From Sideroxydans sp. CL21 (GTDB lineage Bacteria > Pseudomonadota > Gammaproteobacteria > Burkholderiales > Gallionellaceae), in contig NZ_LR699166.1 in the NCBI RefSeq assembly GCF_902459525.1, positions 2,492,501-2,556,500 of the forward strand: 64,000 nucleotides of DNA, read 5' to 3'. Under the pieces are notes generated by a model. The model was not told the origin of the DNA. It saw only the letters and a list, made by a program, of their open reading frames with translations, and did no database searches. Positions 17,281 through 29,536 of the stretch are shown here, in pieces. Each line of letters begins with the position of its first letter. Within the stretch, counting starts at the first letter, position 1. The position numbers were made by a program, and so were the translations under genes.

Positions 17281-20200
17281 CTATTTATCCAGACGACGGT
17301 GCAGGGACTGCACGTCATAGACCTGCAACTCGGCCAGATGCTGCATGCCGAGGCAGGCAGCGCGCGCACCGGCAAGCGTAGTGTAGTATGTCACACGCCC
17401 CTGCAGAGCGGCATGGCGGATCGAATACGAATCGCGCATCACGGAAGGTCTGCTATCCACCGTATTGACGATGAGGCTGACATCGCCGTTCTTGATCATG
17501 TCCACGATATGCGGACGCCCTTCGGCAACTTTGTTCACCACGGTCACATCGACTCCCGCCGCAGTGATGACCGACCCGGTACCGCGTGTGGCAAGTATGG
17601 TGAAGCCCAGTTGCTTCAATGTACGCGCAACCTCCACTGTGCCCGCCTTGTCTTCTTCGCGCACGCTGATGAACACCTTGCCGCCCTTCGGCAACTTCAC
17701 GCTGGCTGCGAGCTGGGACTTGACGAAAGCTTCGGCAAAAGATTCGCCCACGCCCATCACTTCGCCCGTGGACTTCATCTCCGGGCCGAGAATGGTATCA
17801 ACGCCGGGGAATTTGATGAAGGGGAACACCGCTTCTTTCACCGAGTAATAAGGAGGAATGATTTCTTTGCTCACACCCTGTTCCGCCAATGTCTGACCTG
17901 CCATGCAGCGCGCGGCGATCTTCGCCAGCGGCACGCCGGTAGCCTTGGATACAAAAGGCACGGTACGCGAAGCCCGCGGATTCACCTCCAGCACGAACAC
18001 GGTCTCGCCCTGGATGGCGAACTGCACGTTCATCAAACCGACCACGTTCAGCGACTTCGCCATCGCGACTGTCTGGCGGCGCAATTCGTCCTGCAGCTTG
18101 ACTGACAATGAGTAAGGCGGCAGCGAACAAGCCGAATCGCCGGAATGCACGCCCGCCTGCTCGATATGCTCCATGATGCCGCCGATAATGACTTGCACGC
18201 CATCAGACACAGCGTCCACATCCACTTCGATCGCATCGTTCAGGAACCGGTCGAGCAGGATGGGCATACGCTCCGGATAGGTCTTGGACATCTCCTCGGC
18301 ATCGCGCATATAACGTTCGAGATCGGACTGCGCATGGATAATTTCCATGGCGCGACCGCCCAGCACGTTGGATGGGCGCATCACCAGCGGATAACCGATC
18401 TCGGCGGCACCGGCCACTGCATCGGCCACGTTGCTTGCCGTACGATTCGGAGGCTGCTTCAGATTCAAGTTGCGCAACATCGCCTGAAAACGTGCGCGGT
18501 CTTCCGCACAGTCGATCATGTCCGGTGTGGTGCCGATGATGGGCACGCCATTCTTCTCCAGGCCGCGCGCCAGCTTGAGCGGAGTCTGGCCGCCGTATTG
18601 CACGATCACGCCGATGGGTTTCTCCACCGCCACCACTTCCAGCACGTCTTCCAGCGTCAGCGGCTCGAAATACAGGCGATCGGAAGTGTCGTAGTCGGTT
18701 GATACCGTCTCGGGGTTGCAGTTGACCATGATGGTCTCGTAGCCGTCTTCACGCATCGCCAGCGCGGCATGCACACAGCAATAGTCAAATTCGATGCCCT
18801 GGCCGATGCGATTCGGTCCGCCACCCAGCACCATGATCTTTTTGTTGCCGGTAGGCTGAGACTCGCATTCTTCCTCATAGGTCGAATACATATAGGCGGT
18901 GTTGGTGGCGAACTCGGCAGCACAGGTATCCACGCGCTTGAACACCGGGCGCACACCCAGCGCATGGCGGTATGCGCGCACCGATTCATCGTCGATACCC
19001 AGCAATTTAGCCAGTCGCGCATCGGCGAAACCGCTGCGTTTTAGCGTGCGCAGATGATCCGCGCTCAGGCTTTCCAGCGTATGGCCGTCCAGCGACTTCT
19101 CCTGACGGATCAGGTCTTCGATCTGCACCAGGAACCAAGGGTCTATCTTGCTGACGTTGAACACTTCTTCCACGCTCATGCCGAGGCGGAAGGCGTCGCC
19201 CACCGCCCAGATACGGTCCGGGCCGGGTGTGCCCATCTCCGACACGATCGCTTCACGGTCGCTGTATTTTGTGTCCAGACCATTTACGCCGACTTCCAAC
19301 CCGCGCAGGGCTTTCTGGAACGACTCCTGGAAAGTGCGGCCGATGGCCATCACCTCGCCCACCGACTTCATCTGCGTGGTCAGGCGGTCATTGGCTTGCG
19401 GGAATTTTTCGAAGGCGAAACGCGGGATTTTGGTCACAACATAGTCGATGGTCGGTTCGAACGAAGCCGGGGTCGCACCGCCGGTGATGTCGTTCTTGAG
19501 TTCGTCCAGCGTGTAGCCGACGGCCAGCTTGGCCGCAACTTTCGCAATGGGGAAACCGGTCGCCTTGGAGGCCAGCGCCGACGAACGCGACACGCGCGGG
19601 TTCATCTCAATCACCACCATGCGCCCGTCTTTCGGGTTGATGGAGAACTGCACGTTGGAACCGCCCGTCTCCACGCCGATCTCGCGCAGCACCGCCAGCG
19701 AGGCATCGCGCATGATCTGGTATTCCTTGTCGGTCAGCGTCTGCGCCGGGGCGACCGTGATGGAGTCGCCGGTATGCACGCCCATCGGGTCGAGGTTTTC
19801 AATGGAACAAATGATGATGCAGTTGTCGTTGCGGTCGCGCACGACTTCCATCTCGTATTCTTTCCAGCCGAGCAGCGATTCTTCGATCAGCAGTTCTCGT
19901 GTGGGCGACGCTTCCAGGCCGCGCTCGCATATCTCGACGAACTCCTCGCGGTTGTAGGCGATACCGCCGCCGCTGCCGCCCATGGTGAAGGAAGGGCGGA
20001 TGATGGTCGGGAAGCCCAATGCCTGCTGCACCTGCAAGGCTTCTTCCATGCTGTGCGCGATGTTGGAACGGGCAGAAGCCAGACCAATACGGGTCATCGC
20101 CTGTTTGAATTTCTCGCGGTCTTCCGCCATGTCGATGGCATCGCGCGAAGCGCCGATCATCTCGACCTTGTACTTTTCCAGTACGCCGTGCTTGGCCAGA

Positions 20201-20502
20201 TCCAGCGCGCAGTTCAGCGCGGTCTGTCCGCCCATGGTCGGCAGGATCGCATCCGGCTTTTCCTTGGCGATGATCTTCTCCACCATCTGCCAGGTGATCG
20301 GCTCGATGTAGGTCGCATCCGCCATGTTCGGATCGGTCATGATGGTGGCCGGATTCGAGTTCACCAGGATGACGCGGTAACCTTCTTCCTTCAGCGCCTT
20401 GCAAGCCTGCGCGCCGGAATAGTCGAATTCGCACGCCTGCCCGATGACGATGGGGCCGGCGCCGATGATCAGAATGCTTTTTATGTCAGTACGTTTTGCC
20501 AT
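17281..20502 (-). CDS. carB: carbamoyl-phosphate synthase large subunit
   Basis: CarB makes carbamoyl phosphate from bicarbonate, ammonia and two ATP for arginine and pyrimidine synthesis. The 1073 residues show both ATP-grasp halves: the first with [19 protein letters not shown] and [11 protein letters not shown], the second with [18 protein letters not shown] and [10 protein letters not shown]. The C-terminal allosteric domain carries [11 protein letters not shown]. It is in an operon with carA upstream. Confidence 0.98.
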   Translation of the reverse strand: MAKRTDIKSILIIGAGPIVIGQACEFDYSGAQACKALKEEGYRVILVNSNPATIMTDPNMADATYIEPITWQMVEKIIAKEKPDAILPTMGGQTALNCALDLAKHGVLEKYKVEMIGASRDAIDMAEDREKFKQAMTRIGLASARSNIAHSMEEALQVQQALGFPTIIRPSFTMGGSGGGIAYNREEFVEICERGLEASPTRELLIEESLLGWKEYEMEVVRDRNDNCIIICSIENLDPMGVHTGDSITVAPAQTLTDKEYQIMRDASLAVLREIGVETGGSNVQFSINPKDGRMVVIEMNPRVSRSSALASKATGFPIAKVAAKLAVGYTLDELKNDITGGATPASFEPTIDYVVTKIPRFAFEKFPQANDRLTTQMKSVGEVMAIGRTFQESFQKALRGLEVGVNGLDTKYSDREAIVSEMGTPGPDRIWAVGDAFRLGMSVEEVFNVSKIDPWFLVQIEDLIRQEKSLDGHTLESLSADHLRTLKRSGFADARLAKLLGIDDESVRAYRHALGVRPVFKRVDTCAAEFATNTAYMYSTYEEECESQPTGNKKIMVLGGGPNRIGQGIEFDYCCVHAALAMREDGYETIMVNCNPETVSTDYDTSDRLYFEPLTLEDVLEVVAVEKPIGVIVQYGGQTPLKLARGLEKNGVPIIGTTPDMIDCAEDRARFQAMLRNLNLKQPPNRTASNVADAVAGAAEIGYPLVMRPSNVLGGRAMEIIHAQSDLERYMRDAEEMSKTYPERMPILLDRFLNDAIEVDVDAVSDGVQVIIGGIMEHIEQAGVHSGDSACSLPPYSLSVKLQDELRRQTVAMAKSLNVVGLMNVQFAIQGETVFVLEVNPRASRTVPFVSKATGVPLAKIAARCMAGQTLAEQGVSKEIIPPYYSVKEAVFPFIKFPGVDTILGPEMKSTGEVMGVGESFAEAFVKSQLAASVKLPKGGKVFISVREEDKAGTVEVARTLKQLGFTILATRGTGSVITAAGVDVTVVNKVAEGRPHIVDMIKNGDVSLIVNTVDSRPSVMRDSYSIRHAALQGRVTYYTTLAGARAACLGMQHLAELQVYDVQSLHRRLDK

Positions 20503-20509
20503 TCTTTTT

Positions 20510-20589
20510 GGGAAGGGTAAAGGGTAAAGGGGGAAGGGTAAAAAGCGTCGAGTGCGCCACCCTTCTCCCTTCCCCCTTCTCCCTTCACC
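20510..20589. repeat. purine-rich inverted repeat between carA and carB
   Basis: The left arm (20510-20545) is a run of GGGTAAA/GGGAAGG-type heptamers. The right arm (20558-20589) is the complementary CCCTTCT/CCCTTCC series, with a centre GCGTCGAGTGCGC. The right arm reaches into the carA stop codon. It would fold into a long GA/CT-rich hairpin in the carAB mRNA. Confidence 0.85.
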
Positions 20590-21766
20590 TCCTCAATTCC
20601 ATCAATCCAATAAATTTATCGAACAACCCATCCACGTCATGCGGACCTGGACTCGCCTCGGGGTGTCCCTGAAAACAGAACGCGGGCTTATCGGCCAATT
20701 CGAAACCCTGCAGCGTTCCGTCGAACAGCGAGATATGGGTGACGCGCGCGCTCTTGGGCAGCGTAGTTCCATCCACGGCAAAACCGTGGTTTTGGCTGGT
20801 GATCATGACGCGCTTGGTCCGGGTATCCTGCACCGGATGATTGGCACCGCGATGGCCGAACTTCATCTTCACGGTCTTCGCTCCCACCGCCAGCCCCATG
20901 ATCTGATGTCCCAGACAGATGCCAAACAGCGGGATGCCGACTTCGAGGAATTTCTGCGTCGCCACAATCGCGTAATCGCAGGGCTCCGGATCGCCGGGGC
21001 CGTTAGACAGGAACACGCCATCCGGCTTCATTTCCAGCACCTCGGCGGCGCTGGTTTTGGCGGGCACTACGGTGACGCGGCAACCGCGCTCGGCCAGCAT
21101 GCGCAGGATATTGCGCTTCACGCCGAAGTCGTAGGCCACTACGTGGAAGGATTTGGGATTTAGGATTTGGGATTTGGCTGCATCGCCTTTCCCCAAATCC
21201 GAAATCCCAGCTCCCAAATCCTGATACCCAACGCCCAATTCCCACTCGCGCTGCGTCCATTCGTAGGATTTGTCGCAACTCACCACTTGCGCCAAGTCCA
21301 TTCCTGCCAATCCGGCAAAGTTGCGCGCCGCTTTCAACGCGGCCTCCACATCATTGCCTGTTGCGATGCAGCCGTTCTGCGCACCCTTGCTGCGCAGGAT
21401 GCGCGTCAGCTTGCGCGTATCGATACCCGCGATGGCGACCACATTGTTGGCCTTGAGGTATTCAGGCAGGGACTGTGTACTGCGAAAGTTACTGACCGTC
21501 ATGGACAGGTCGCGAATGATGAGACCGCTGGCAAATACCTGGCGCGATTCGACATCCTCGGGGTTACAGCCTACATTGCCGATATGCGGGTAGGTCAACG
21601 TGACGATCTGCTTGCAATAGGACGGGTCGGTGAGGATTTCCTGGTAGCCGGTAATGGCAGTGTTGAACACCACCTCGCCGACGCTACTGCCGGAGGCACC
21701 GATGGCGGTTCCGCGAAACACTGTCCCATCGGCTAAAACTAGAATGGCAGGACTTGTTTGCGACAC
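20585..21766 (-). CDS. carA: carbamoyl-phosphate synthase small subunit
   Basis: CarA is the glutaminase that feeds ammonia to CarB. It has 393 residues from a GTG start chosen because AAGGGAG lies six bases upstream and the family begins near [10 protein letters not shown]; an ATG at 21841 is the longer alternative. The nucleophile is in [13 protein letters not shown] and the catalytic His/Glu in [12 protein letters not shown] linker of about 27 residues between the N-terminal and glutaminase domains ([16 protein letters not shown] onward to NPKS) is absent from the usual protein and is encoded by an inverted heptamer repeat at 21149-21221. Confidence 0.96.
   Translation of the reverse strand: MSQTSPAILVLADGTVFRGTAIGASGSSVGEVVFNTAITGYQEILTDPSYCKQIVTLTYPHIGNVGCNPEDVESRQVFASGLIIRDLSMTVSNFRSTQSLPEYLKANNVVAIAGIDTRKLTRILRSKGAQNGCIATGNDVEAALKAARNFAGLAGMDLAQVVSCDKSYEWTQREWELGVGYQDLGAGISDLGKGDAAKSQILNPKSFHVVAYDFGVKRNILRMLAERGCRVTVVPAKTSAAEVLEMKPDGVFLSNGPGDPEPCDYAIVATQKFLEVGIPLFGICLGHQIMGLAVGAKTVKMKFGHRGANHPVQDTRTKRVMITSQNHGFAVDGTTLPKSARVTHISLFDGTLQGFELADKPAFCFQGHPEASPGPHDVDGLFDKFIGLMELRR
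21149..21221. repeat. GGGATTT-type heptamer inverted repeat embedded in carA
   Basis: The left arm (21149-21177) is GGATTTGGGATTTAGGATTT and so on; the right arm (21191-21221) is CCCCAAATCCGAAATCCCAG and so on. Both lie inside carA and are translated in frame as the linker between its two domains. The architecture matches the GGGTAAA-type repeat in the neighbouring carA-carB gap. Confidence 0.9.
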
Positions 21767-21911
21767 CGGATGCTCCCTTGAACTGGACATAAAGAAGCGG
21801 GAAGAACATTGCGTCCATCCCGCTTTTGGATTGTCGTGCATTATAGCGGATTAGCGGGGCGGCATCAAACGGAAGCATGGACCTTGCGACTGCCGAGTAC
21901 GGTCGGCACCT

Positions 21912-21917
21912 TATAAT
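21912..21917 (+). promoter_or_regulatory. -10-like TATAAT in the mntP leader
   Basis: TATAAT preceded by a small palindrome, TGCCGA (21893-21898) / TCGGCA (21903-21908), 66 bases upstream of the mntP start. No good -35 lies at the normal distance. No yybP-ykoY-type manganese riboswitch could be recognised in this leader. Confidence 0.35.
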
Positions 21918-21982
21918 TTGCGGCGTCAGCGCCTCTGTCGCACCCGAATCCATCCCAGCCAACTGCATGAAAATTAAGTCAT

Positions 21983-22351
21983 ATGTTTGAAGTCATCGTT
22001 TTGGCAGTCGCGCTCAGCATGGATGCCTTTGCCGTTTCCATCGGTCTCGGTTCCAAAGGAAATACCCGCGGACTGGGTTTGAAGGCAGGTTTGTTCTTCG
22101 GCAGCTTTCAGGCCCTGATGCCCTTCATCGGCTATCTGGGCGGTAAAGGCGTGCTTGGCTGGGTCGAGGCCTACGCCCACTGGATCGCCTTTGGTTTGCG
22201 GGCATGCCTGATTATCGGCGTGACCACTTTTATATTCAGCTGGATGGGTGTCGTAATTGGCAAAAGCAGCGGGACCTGGCTTGAAAGTAAAGCCGAGATT
22301 TTCGGTGGGGTGGTACTGATTTTGATCGGGATCAAACTGCTTGTTTATTGA
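21983..22351 (+). CDS. mntP: MntP-family manganese efflux protein, internally shortened
   Basis: MntP exports Mn2+ through six membrane helices built from two related halves of about 188 residues in total. This protein has 122. The N-terminal part with [12 protein letters not shown] and the HWIAFGLR helix matches the family, and the C-terminal [18 protein letters not shown] matches the family end. The middle, which should include the second S/TLDA motif (helices 3-5), is missing in frame. It may be a reduced but functional form, a dimerising half-type transporter, or a dead gene; the open frame and a normal start favour a translated product. Confidence 0.75.
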   Translation: MFEVIVLAVALSMDAFAVSIGLGSKGNTRGLGLKAGLFFGSFQALMPFIGYLGGKGVLGWVEAYAHWIAFGLRACLIIGVTTFIFSWMGVVIGKSSGTWLESKAEIFGGVVLILIGIKLLVY

Positions 22352-22365
22352 ACAGCACCGGCTGA

Positions 22366-22932
22366 TCAAGCATTGTCGCCAAGTTCCTTGCCGCATTGCT
22401 TGCAAAACTTGTCCGCTGCCCCGCAGTTCGCGCCACAGCTGGCGCAAAGGCGACCTTGACCGACAGACTTGCGATCTGTGAACAATGCAGTCAGCGAAGC
22501 CGACTGGTTCAACACCGCCATAACCAGCCAGCCAGCACAGGCCAGGATGCCCATAATGAATACCCAGTTGTAGATATTGTGCAGTGCAGCATCCATCACC
22601 GGCTTCAGCAGCAACAGCAAAACCGAGTAGGCCACTGAAACAACGATCAAACTTACAGCCGGAAGTATCAAGTGCTGCAGGAACGACCATTTTCCGGCAT
22701 ATTGCTGCAAAGCCATGGTGGCACGCTGACCGAGCACCCAGAACGCAACCAGTGCCGCGCCATAACCCAGGAACTGTACGATATGCGAGGCATTGAGCTT
22801 GCCGCCTATCGTGGTTTTGACGAACAAGTCCATGTTGCCGATAGCGGTCGCCAGAACAAGTGACAGCAGGATGACTGCCACATAGCGCCCGATCCAGTCC
22901 AAACCTGCACTTTTCTGATTATTCTGTTCCAT
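22366..22932 (-). CDS. four-helix membrane protein with C-terminal zinc ribbon
   Basis: 188 residues of unknown function. Hydrophobic stretches lie near 13-32, 50-66, 85-110 and 122-142. After the last helix comes a cytosolic tail with CASCGANCGAADKFCKQCG, a double CxxC zinc ribbon. Zinc-ribbon membrane proteins of this kind are common but uncharacterised. It lies just upstream of nothing on its own strand that is co-directional within 10 bases except dapB, whose stop side faces its start (22932 to 22943), so it may be transcribed from the dapB operon. Confidence 0.75.
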   Translation of the reverse strand: MEQNNQKSAGLDWIGRYVAVILLSLVLATAIGNMDLFVKTTIGGKLNASHIVQFLGYGAALVAFWVLGQRATMALQQYAGKWSFLQHLILPAVSLIVVSVAYSVLLLLLKPVMDAALHNIYNWVFIMGILACAGWLVMAVLNQSASLTALFTDRKSVGQGRLCASCGANCGAADKFCKQCGKELGDNA

Positions 22933-22942
22933 TTTAATACCC

Positions 22943-24092
<1,150 letters not shown>

Positions 24093-24141
24093 TTGGGGTT
24101 CTATTTCTGTCTGACGTTCACAAAAGAGGCAGCATGATACC

Positions 24142-25803
24142 TCAAGCAGGAGCACCCAGAAGCTCTGCAGCATGCTTGCGCGTCGTCTCGGTGATCTTCA
24201 CCCCGCCCAGCATGCGCGCGATCTCCTCGATGCGCTCGTCATCGTTCAGGACGCGGATACTGCTCAAAGTCTTGCCCGCATGCGCAGCTTTGCTGACCTG
24301 CCATTGCGCATCGGCCTGCGCAGCCACTTGCGGCAGATGTGTAACGCACATCACCTGATGTCGCTTGCCCAGCTGCTTGAGAAGGCTGCCGACGATCTCC
24401 GCCACGCGCCCGCCGATGCCGCTGTCCACTTCGTCGAAGATCAGCGTTGGAACAGCGGCGGCGCGGCTGGCCGCAACCTGGATCGCCAGGCTGATGCGCG
24501 ACAGCTCGCCGCCTGAAGCGACTTTGGCCAGGCTGCGTAATGGCGAGCCCGTGTTGGCGGCAACCTGGAACTCCACTATTTCCAGCCCGTGCTCATTGCC
24601 CTCGTTCAACGGCAACAAGGCCACGGAAAACTGCCCTCCCTGCATCGCCAGCGTCTGCATGGCAGCCGTGATTTCCGCGGACATGGCTTGTGCCGCCGTG
24701 ATGCGCGCTTCGCTCAATTTTCTTGCCGCTTCCAGATAGGAGTTGCGGGCGGCTTCATCCTGTTGCACCAATTCCGCCAGATCGGCATTGCCGCCCAGTT
24801 CATCCAGGCGCGCGACGATGTCTGCCAATGTTTGCGGCAACTGCTCAGGCGCCACGCGATATTTGCGTGCAGCCTCGACCACGTCCGCCATGCGCCGTTC
24901 CTGTTCGCGCAGGCGCTGCGGATCGGCATCCAGTTTTTGCTGGTAATGGCGCAAGGCGTAAACGGCCTCCTGCAATTCATTCTGTGCGCTGTCCAGCATG
25001 GTCAGGGTATCCTGCAGTCCGGCATCGAACTCCAGCCCGTTGCGCAGGCGCGCCGTCAGCGCGTTCAACTGGGCAAGGCAGGCGGTATCGGCATCGGCCA
25101 ACACCTCCACTCCGAACTGGGCCGTTTCCAGCAGGTTGGCGGCATGCGACAGGCGTGCATGATCGGCTTGCAAGCTATCCCACTCGGCGCCGACAAAATT
25201 AAGCGACTCCAACTCGCGGCGCTGGAACGACAACAGCTCGCGTTCGGCCGCCACCGTTCCGGCGTTCAGTTCCAACTGCACGCGGCGGCGGTGCAACATC
25301 TGCCATGCCTTGAAACTCGACGCAACCGTTTCCACTTCCCTGTTCAGCCCTGCCTGGCTATCCAGCAGATCGCGCTGTGCATCGGTGCGCAGCAGCGACT
25401 GATGGGCATGCTGGCCGTGGATGTCGATCAGGTGTTCGCCCGCTTCGCGCAACTGTTGTACCGTGGCGCTGCGGCCGTTGATGAAGCCGCGCGAACGACC
25501 GCTGGCTTCCAGCGTGCGGCGCAGCAGACACACACCCTCGTCGCCCTCCATCTCCTGTTCGCGCAACCAGGCCTGCAGTTGCGGCATACCGGAGATGTCG
25601 AACTCGGCGGTGATGTCTGCCTTCTCGCAACCGGCGCGCACCATGCCCGCATCGCCGCGTTCGCCCAGCGCCAGGGATAAGGCGTCTATGAGTATGGACT
25701 TGCCCGCCCCGGTTTCACCGGTCAGCGCAGTGAAGCCGGCCGAGAAGTCGAGCTCGAGGGTGTCAACGATGACAAAGTCGCGAATGATGAGGTTCTTGAG
25801 CAT
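24142..25803 (-). CDS. recN: DNA repair protein RecN
   Basis: RecN is an SMC-like ATPase that acts early in double-strand break repair. The 553 residues have Walker A GETGAGKS near the N-terminus, a long central coiled coil, an ABC signature in ASGGELSRISLA and Walker B TLIFDEVDSGIGG near the C-terminus. Its start abuts the nadK stop, so the two form an operon. Confidence 0.97.
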   Translation of the reverse strand: MLKNLIIRDFVIVDTLELDFSAGFTALTGETGAGKSILIDALSLALGERGDAGMVRAGCEKADITAEFDISGMPQLQAWLREQEMEGDEGVCLLRRTLEASGRSRGFINGRSATVQQLREAGEHLIDIHGQHAHQSLLRTDAQRDLLDSQAGLNREVETVASSFKAWQMLHRRRVQLELNAGTVAAERELLSFQRRELESLNFVGAEWDSLQADHARLSHAANLLETAQFGVEVLADADTACLAQLNALTARLRNGLEFDAGLQDTLTMLDSAQNELQEAVYALRHYQQKLDADPQRLREQERRMADVVEAARKYRVAPEQLPQTLADIVARLDELGGNADLAELVQQDEAARNSYLEAARKLSEARITAAQAMSAEITAAMQTLAMQGGQFSVALLPLNEGNEHGLEIVEFQVAANTGSPLRSLAKVASGGELSRISLAIQVAASRAAAVPTLIFDEVDSGIGGRVAEIVGSLLKQLGKRHQVMCVTHLPQVAAQADAQWQVSKAAHAGKTLSSIRVLNDDERIEEIARMLGGVKITETTRKHAAELLGAPA

Positions 25804-26676
25804 TTACAGGGTCTGGTTCCAGAGCAGTTTTTCTCGCAGGGTCCGGTAGTAACTGTGGCCTACCGGGTGCAGCAGGCAGACCGGGGCGCTGTAACGCGAA
25901 ATCACCACCCGGTCCTGTCCGTTCAGATCGAAATGGGTATGTCCGTCGAAGCGCACGCGCGCATCGATGGCGCGATGCATGGCGATCTCCAGTACGGATT
26001 CGCTCTTCAATACGATAGGCCGGTTGCTCAATGTATGCGGCGCGACCGGCACCAGCGCGATAAGATCGAGCGCCGGGTGCAGGATGGGACCGCCGGCGGA
26101 CAGCGCGTAGGCGGTGGAACCGGTAGGGGTGGTGACGATCAATCCATCCGCGCGCTGATTGTAAAGATATTCGCCGTCGATCCGCACTTCGAATTCAAGC
26201 ATGCTGCTGCTGTTACCACGATGCATCACCACATCGTTGAAAGCCAGGGAATCGAATACGTGTTTCCCTTCCCTCAGTACAGTAGCGCTCAACAACATGC
26301 GCTTCTCGGTCACGAATTCCCCGCGCAGCATGCCGGATATGGTCCGCTGCATGGTGTCGATGGAGATGTCGGTCAGGAATCCCAAACGCCCCTGATTGAC
26401 GCCGACCAGAGGGATACCGAATGGCGCCAGCGTCCTTGCCACGTCGAGCAGGGTACCGTCGCCTCCCAGCACGATGGCCAGATCGACTTTGCCGCGCATC
26501 TGTGCCAACGCTGTCACGCCATAGGGATGAGCCAGGATGTGTTCGGCGGTGAGATTGTCCACGACCACCTTCAGCCCCATGTTCGTCAGGAAGTCGGCCA
26601 GCTTGAGCAAAGGCTCGGCGATCTCTGGCGATTTGTATTTGCCGATCAGTGCAACAGTTTGGAAGTGGGATTTCAT
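25804..26676 (-). CDS. nadK: NAD kinase
   Basis: NadK phosphorylates NAD to NADP using ATP or polyphosphate. The 290 residues contain the family GGDGT loop (VLGGDGTLLDVAR), the NAD site MHRGNSSSMLEFEV and the glycine-rich TPTGSTAYALSAGGPI. It leads the nadK-recN pair and is divergent from hrcA. Confidence 0.97.
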   Translation of the reverse strand: MKSHFQTVALIGKYKSPEIAEPLLKLADFLTNMGLKVVVDNLTAEHILAHPYGVTALAQMRGKVDLAIVLGGDGTLLDVARTLAPFGIPLVGVNQGRLGFLTDISIDTMQRTISGMLRGEFVTEKRMLLSATVLREGKHVFDSLAFNDVVMHRGNSSSMLEFEVRIDGEYLYNQRADGLIVTTPTGSTAYALSAGGPILHPALDLIALVPVAPHTLSNRPIVLKSESVLEIAMHRAIDARVRFDGHTHFDLNGQDRVVISRYSAPVCLLHPVGHSYYRTLREKLLWNQTL

Positions 26677-26724
26677 GATGGCGGATTAAACCATAGGCGG
26701 GATTCAATGACAAAGCGGCAATGA

Positions 26725-26730
26725 TAGAAT
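26725..26730 (+). promoter_or_regulatory. -10 element of hrcA
   Basis: TAGAAT ends seven bases before the hrcA ATG, so transcription would begin at or next to the start codon. No CIRCE palindrome and no ribosome site are visible in front of the gene, which fits a near-leaderless transcript. Confidence 0.35.
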
Positions 26731-26737
26731 ACAAGCC

Positions 26738-27757
26738 ATGTTAAACGACCGTGCACAAGTCCTGCTCAAGACCCTGGTGGAACGCTATATCAGCGACGGC
26801 CAGCCCGTGGGTTCGCGTGCCCTGCAACAGTTTTCCGGCCTGGAAGTCAGCCCCGCCACCATCCGCAACGTGATGGTCGACCTGGAAACGATGGGATTGG
26901 TCTCCAGTCCTCACACGTCTGCCGGGCGCGTCCCAACCGCGCTGGGCTACCGTTTGTTCATCGATACGCTCATGGTGGTACAGCCACTCTCCGAAGCGCG
27001 CGTCTTGCAACTGGAAAGCCAGTTGCAGCCAGCCAACCCTACCCGGCTGCTGACCCAGGCATCCAATCTGTTGTCCGAACTCACCCAGTTCGCCGGAGTG
27101 GTTGCCACGCCCAGGCGTGCCAGCATCACCGTGCGCCAGATCGAATTCCTGCGTTTGTCGGAGAAGCGCGTGCTGCTGATCATTGTGATGCCGGACGGCG
27201 AGGTCGAGAATCGCGTGCTGGTGACGCACAAGGATTACGGCCAGACCCAGCTGACCGAGGCAGGCAACTTCCTGAGCCAGCACTATGCCAACCTCCCATT
27301 CGGCGACATCCACCAGCGCGTACAAAATGAACTGCGCCAGCTGCAGCACGACATGACCGCCCTGATGAGTGCGGCAATGGCTGCCAGCGACGAGGCAATC
27401 TCACGCAAAAGCGAGGATTACGTCATCAGTGGCGAGCGCAACCTGCTGCATATCAACGACCTGGCCACAAACATGAACCAGCTTCGTAATCTGTTCAACG
27501 TGTTCGAGCAGAAGACCGAGTTGCTGCAACTGCTGGATGCAGGCCGCCACGCTCCGGGCGTACATATTTTTGTGGGCAACGAATCAGGGCTGATCGGGCT
27601 GGATGAATGCAGCGTGATCAGCGCGCCCTATACGGCCGATGGACAGATCATCGGCACGCTCGCCGTGGTGGGACCCAAGCGCATGAACTATGAGCGCGTG
27701 ATTCCCATCGTTGACATCACCGCCAAACTATTGAGCAACGCGCTCTCACAACATTGA
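26738..27757 (+). CDS. hrcA: heat-inducible transcription repressor HrcA
   Basis: HrcA represses groESL and dnaK operons by binding CIRCE elements. The 339 residues start with the winged-helix region [19 protein letters not shown], followed by [13 protein letters not shown] and [11 protein letters not shown], and end in the family [15 protein letters not shown]. No CIRCE site is seen near the gene itself. hemH follows after seven bases. Confidence 0.97.
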   Translation: MLNDRAQVLLKTLVERYISDGQPVGSRALQQFSGLEVSPATIRNVMVDLETMGLVSSPHTSAGRVPTALGYRLFIDTLMVVQPLSEARVLQLESQLQPANPTRLLTQASNLLSELTQFAGVVATPRRASITVRQIEFLRLSEKRVLLIIVMPDGEVENRVLVTHKDYGQTQLTEAGNFLSQHYANLPFGDIHQRVQNELRQLQHDMTALMSAAMAASDEAISRKSEDYVISGERNLLHINDLATNMNQLRNLFNVFEQKTELLQLLDAGRHAPGVHIFVGNESGLIGLDECSVISAPYTADGQIIGTLAVVGPKRMNYERVIPIVDITAKLLSNALSQH

Positions 27758-27764
27758 ACCCACG

Positions 27765-28853
27765 ATGGCCTATCTGACTGAACCAAGCTATACCCACGAT
27801 ACACCCCAAAAAACCGGCATCCTGCTGGTCAATCTCGGCACGCCCGATGCGCCCACACCGCAGGCTGTCCGTACCTATCTCAAGGAATTTCTCAGCGACC
27901 CGCGCGTGGTGGAAATCCCCAAAGCGATCTGGTGGCTCATCCTCAACGGCATCATCCTCAACACCCGCCCCAGAAAGTCTGCGGCCAAATATGCCGCTGT
28001 CTGGATGAAGGAAGGCTCGCCGCTGCGCGTCCATACCGAAAAGCAAACTGTGCTGCTGCAGGGCTATCTGAGCCAGCGCACAAAGGCACCGCTCGTGGTG
28101 GAGTTCGCGATGCGCTACGGCAACCCTTCGATACCCTCAGTGCTGCGCAAATTGAAAGAGCAGAACTGCCAGCGCATCCTCGTCGTGCCGATGTATCCGC
28201 AATACGCCGCCAGCACCACCGCAACCGCCAACGACATCGTATTCGATGAATTGCAGCATATGCGCAATACCCCCGCCCTGCGCACCATCAAGCATTTCCA
28301 CGACAACGTCGGCTACATCAGGACATTGGCAAACAACATACAAGACTATTGGGCGAAAAACGGCACACCGGAGAAACTGCTGATGAGCTTCCACGGACTG
28401 CCTCAATTCACGCTGGACAAAGGCGACCCTTACCACTGCGAGTGCCGGAAAACCGGCCGCCTGCTCGCGCAGGAACTGGGTTTAAAGCCGGATCAGTACG
28501 CCATCAGCTTCCAGTCCCGTTTCGGCAAGGCGGAATGGCTAAAGCCCTACACCACGGCGACGCTGAAGGAATGGGGCGCCCTGCAGACCATGCGGGTGGA
28601 TGTGGTGTGCCCCGGTTTCGTGGCCGACTGCCTGGAGACGCTTGAAGAGATCGCCATGGAAGGCAAGGAAGATTTCCAGCATGCGGGCGGGGGCGAATAC
28701 CACTACATCCCTTGCCTCAACGAGCGCAACGACTGGATACACGCACTGACCGACTTGGTGATGGAAAACCTGCAAGGCTGGCTGGACGAACCGAAGGCTG
28801 ACGAACTGAAGCTAAGCCTCCAGCGGGCACAGGCTGCAGGAGCGAAGCTCTGA
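27765..28853 (+). CDS. hemH: ferrochelatase
   Basis: HemH inserts Fe2+ into protoporphyrin IX, the last step of haem synthesis, which fits the cytochrome-rich window. The 362 residues show [13 protein letters not shown], the catalytic histidine in [25 protein letters not shown] and the second metal-path [15 protein letters not shown]. It is coupled with hrcA upstream. Confidence 0.97.
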   Translation: MAYLTEPSYTHDTPQKTGILLVNLGTPDAPTPQAVRTYLKEFLSDPRVVEIPKAIWWLILNGIILNTRPRKSAAKYAAVWMKEGSPLRVHTEKQTVLLQGYLSQRTKAPLVVEFAMRYGNPSIPSVLRKLKEQNCQRILVVPMYPQYAASTTATANDIVFDELQHMRNTPALRTIKHFHDNVGYIRTLANNIQDYWAKNGTPEKLLMSFHGLPQFTLDKGDPYHCECRKTGRLLAQELGLKPDQYAISFQSRFGKAEWLKPYTTATLKEWGALQTMRVDVVCPGFVADCLETLEEIAMEGKEDFQHAGGGEYHYIPCLNERNDWIHALTDLVMENLQGWLDEPKADELKLSLQRAQAAGAKL

Positions 28854-28921
28854 TCCGCATGTACCGGCGATGAGCGGACGCGATCTGCCTCGCCGCCGTA
28901 TCGCTTCAGCCTGCCAGAAAT

Positions 28922-29467
28922 TTACAGTTTGATGAAGTGCTCGCGGTAATGTTTCATCTCGGCGATGGACTCATAGATGTCCGCCAGCGCCTCGTGCTTG
29001 CCGTGTTTCTTGATCCCGCTCGCCACTTCCGGCTTCCAGCGTTTCGCCAACTCTTTCAGCGTGCTCACATCCAGATTACGGTAGTGGAAATAATCCTCCA
29101 GCTTCGGCATCCAGCGCGCAAGGAAGCGGCGGTCCTGGCAGATGGAGTTGCCGCACATCGGTGAGGTACGCGTCGGTACATGCTCTTTGAGAAATTCGAT
29201 CATCTGCGCTTCCACCATCGCGTCGTCGAGCGTTGAGGCCCTGACCTTGTCGATGAGTCCGGATTTGCCGTGTGTGGACTTGTTCCAGTTATCCATGCCG
29301 TCGAGCACGCTGTCGGGCTGGTGCACAACCAGCACAGGCGCTTCGGCCACGGTATTCAGATCGCCATCGGTCACCACCAGCGCCACTTCGATGATGCGGT
29401 CCGTATCGGGCAATAGCCCCGTCATCTCCATGTCTATCCAGACGAGGTTGTTTTGATTTTGTGCCAT
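28922..29467 (-). CDS. orn: oligoribonuclease
   Basis: Orn degrades 2-5-nt RNAs, including the pGpG left by cyclic-di-GMP breakdown. The 181 residues have DEDDh exonuclease motifs: WIDMEMTG at the start, [22 protein letters not shown] and HEALADI near the end. It is divergent from the M48 protease gene. Confidence 0.97.
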   Translation of the reverse strand: MAQNQNNLVWIDMEMTGLLPDTDRIIEVALVVTDGDLNTVAEAPVLVVHQPDSVLDGMDNWNKSTHGKSGLIDKVRASTLDDAMVEAQMIEFLKEHVPTRTSPMCGNSICQDRRFLARWMPKLEDYFHYRNLDVSTLKELAKRWKPEVASGIKKHGKHEALADIYESIAEMKHYREHFIKL

Positions 29468-29536
29468 AATTCACCACAGTTATTAATTCGAAGTCCGGCG
29501 CATTGTCGCACAGCCGCGCCACTCAATCCAACGACC

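Noticed and set aside
21842-21982. Manganese (yybP-ykoY) riboswitch ahead of mntP
   Set aside because: The 141-base leader lacks the recognisable paired elements of that riboswitch; only a small palindrome is present.
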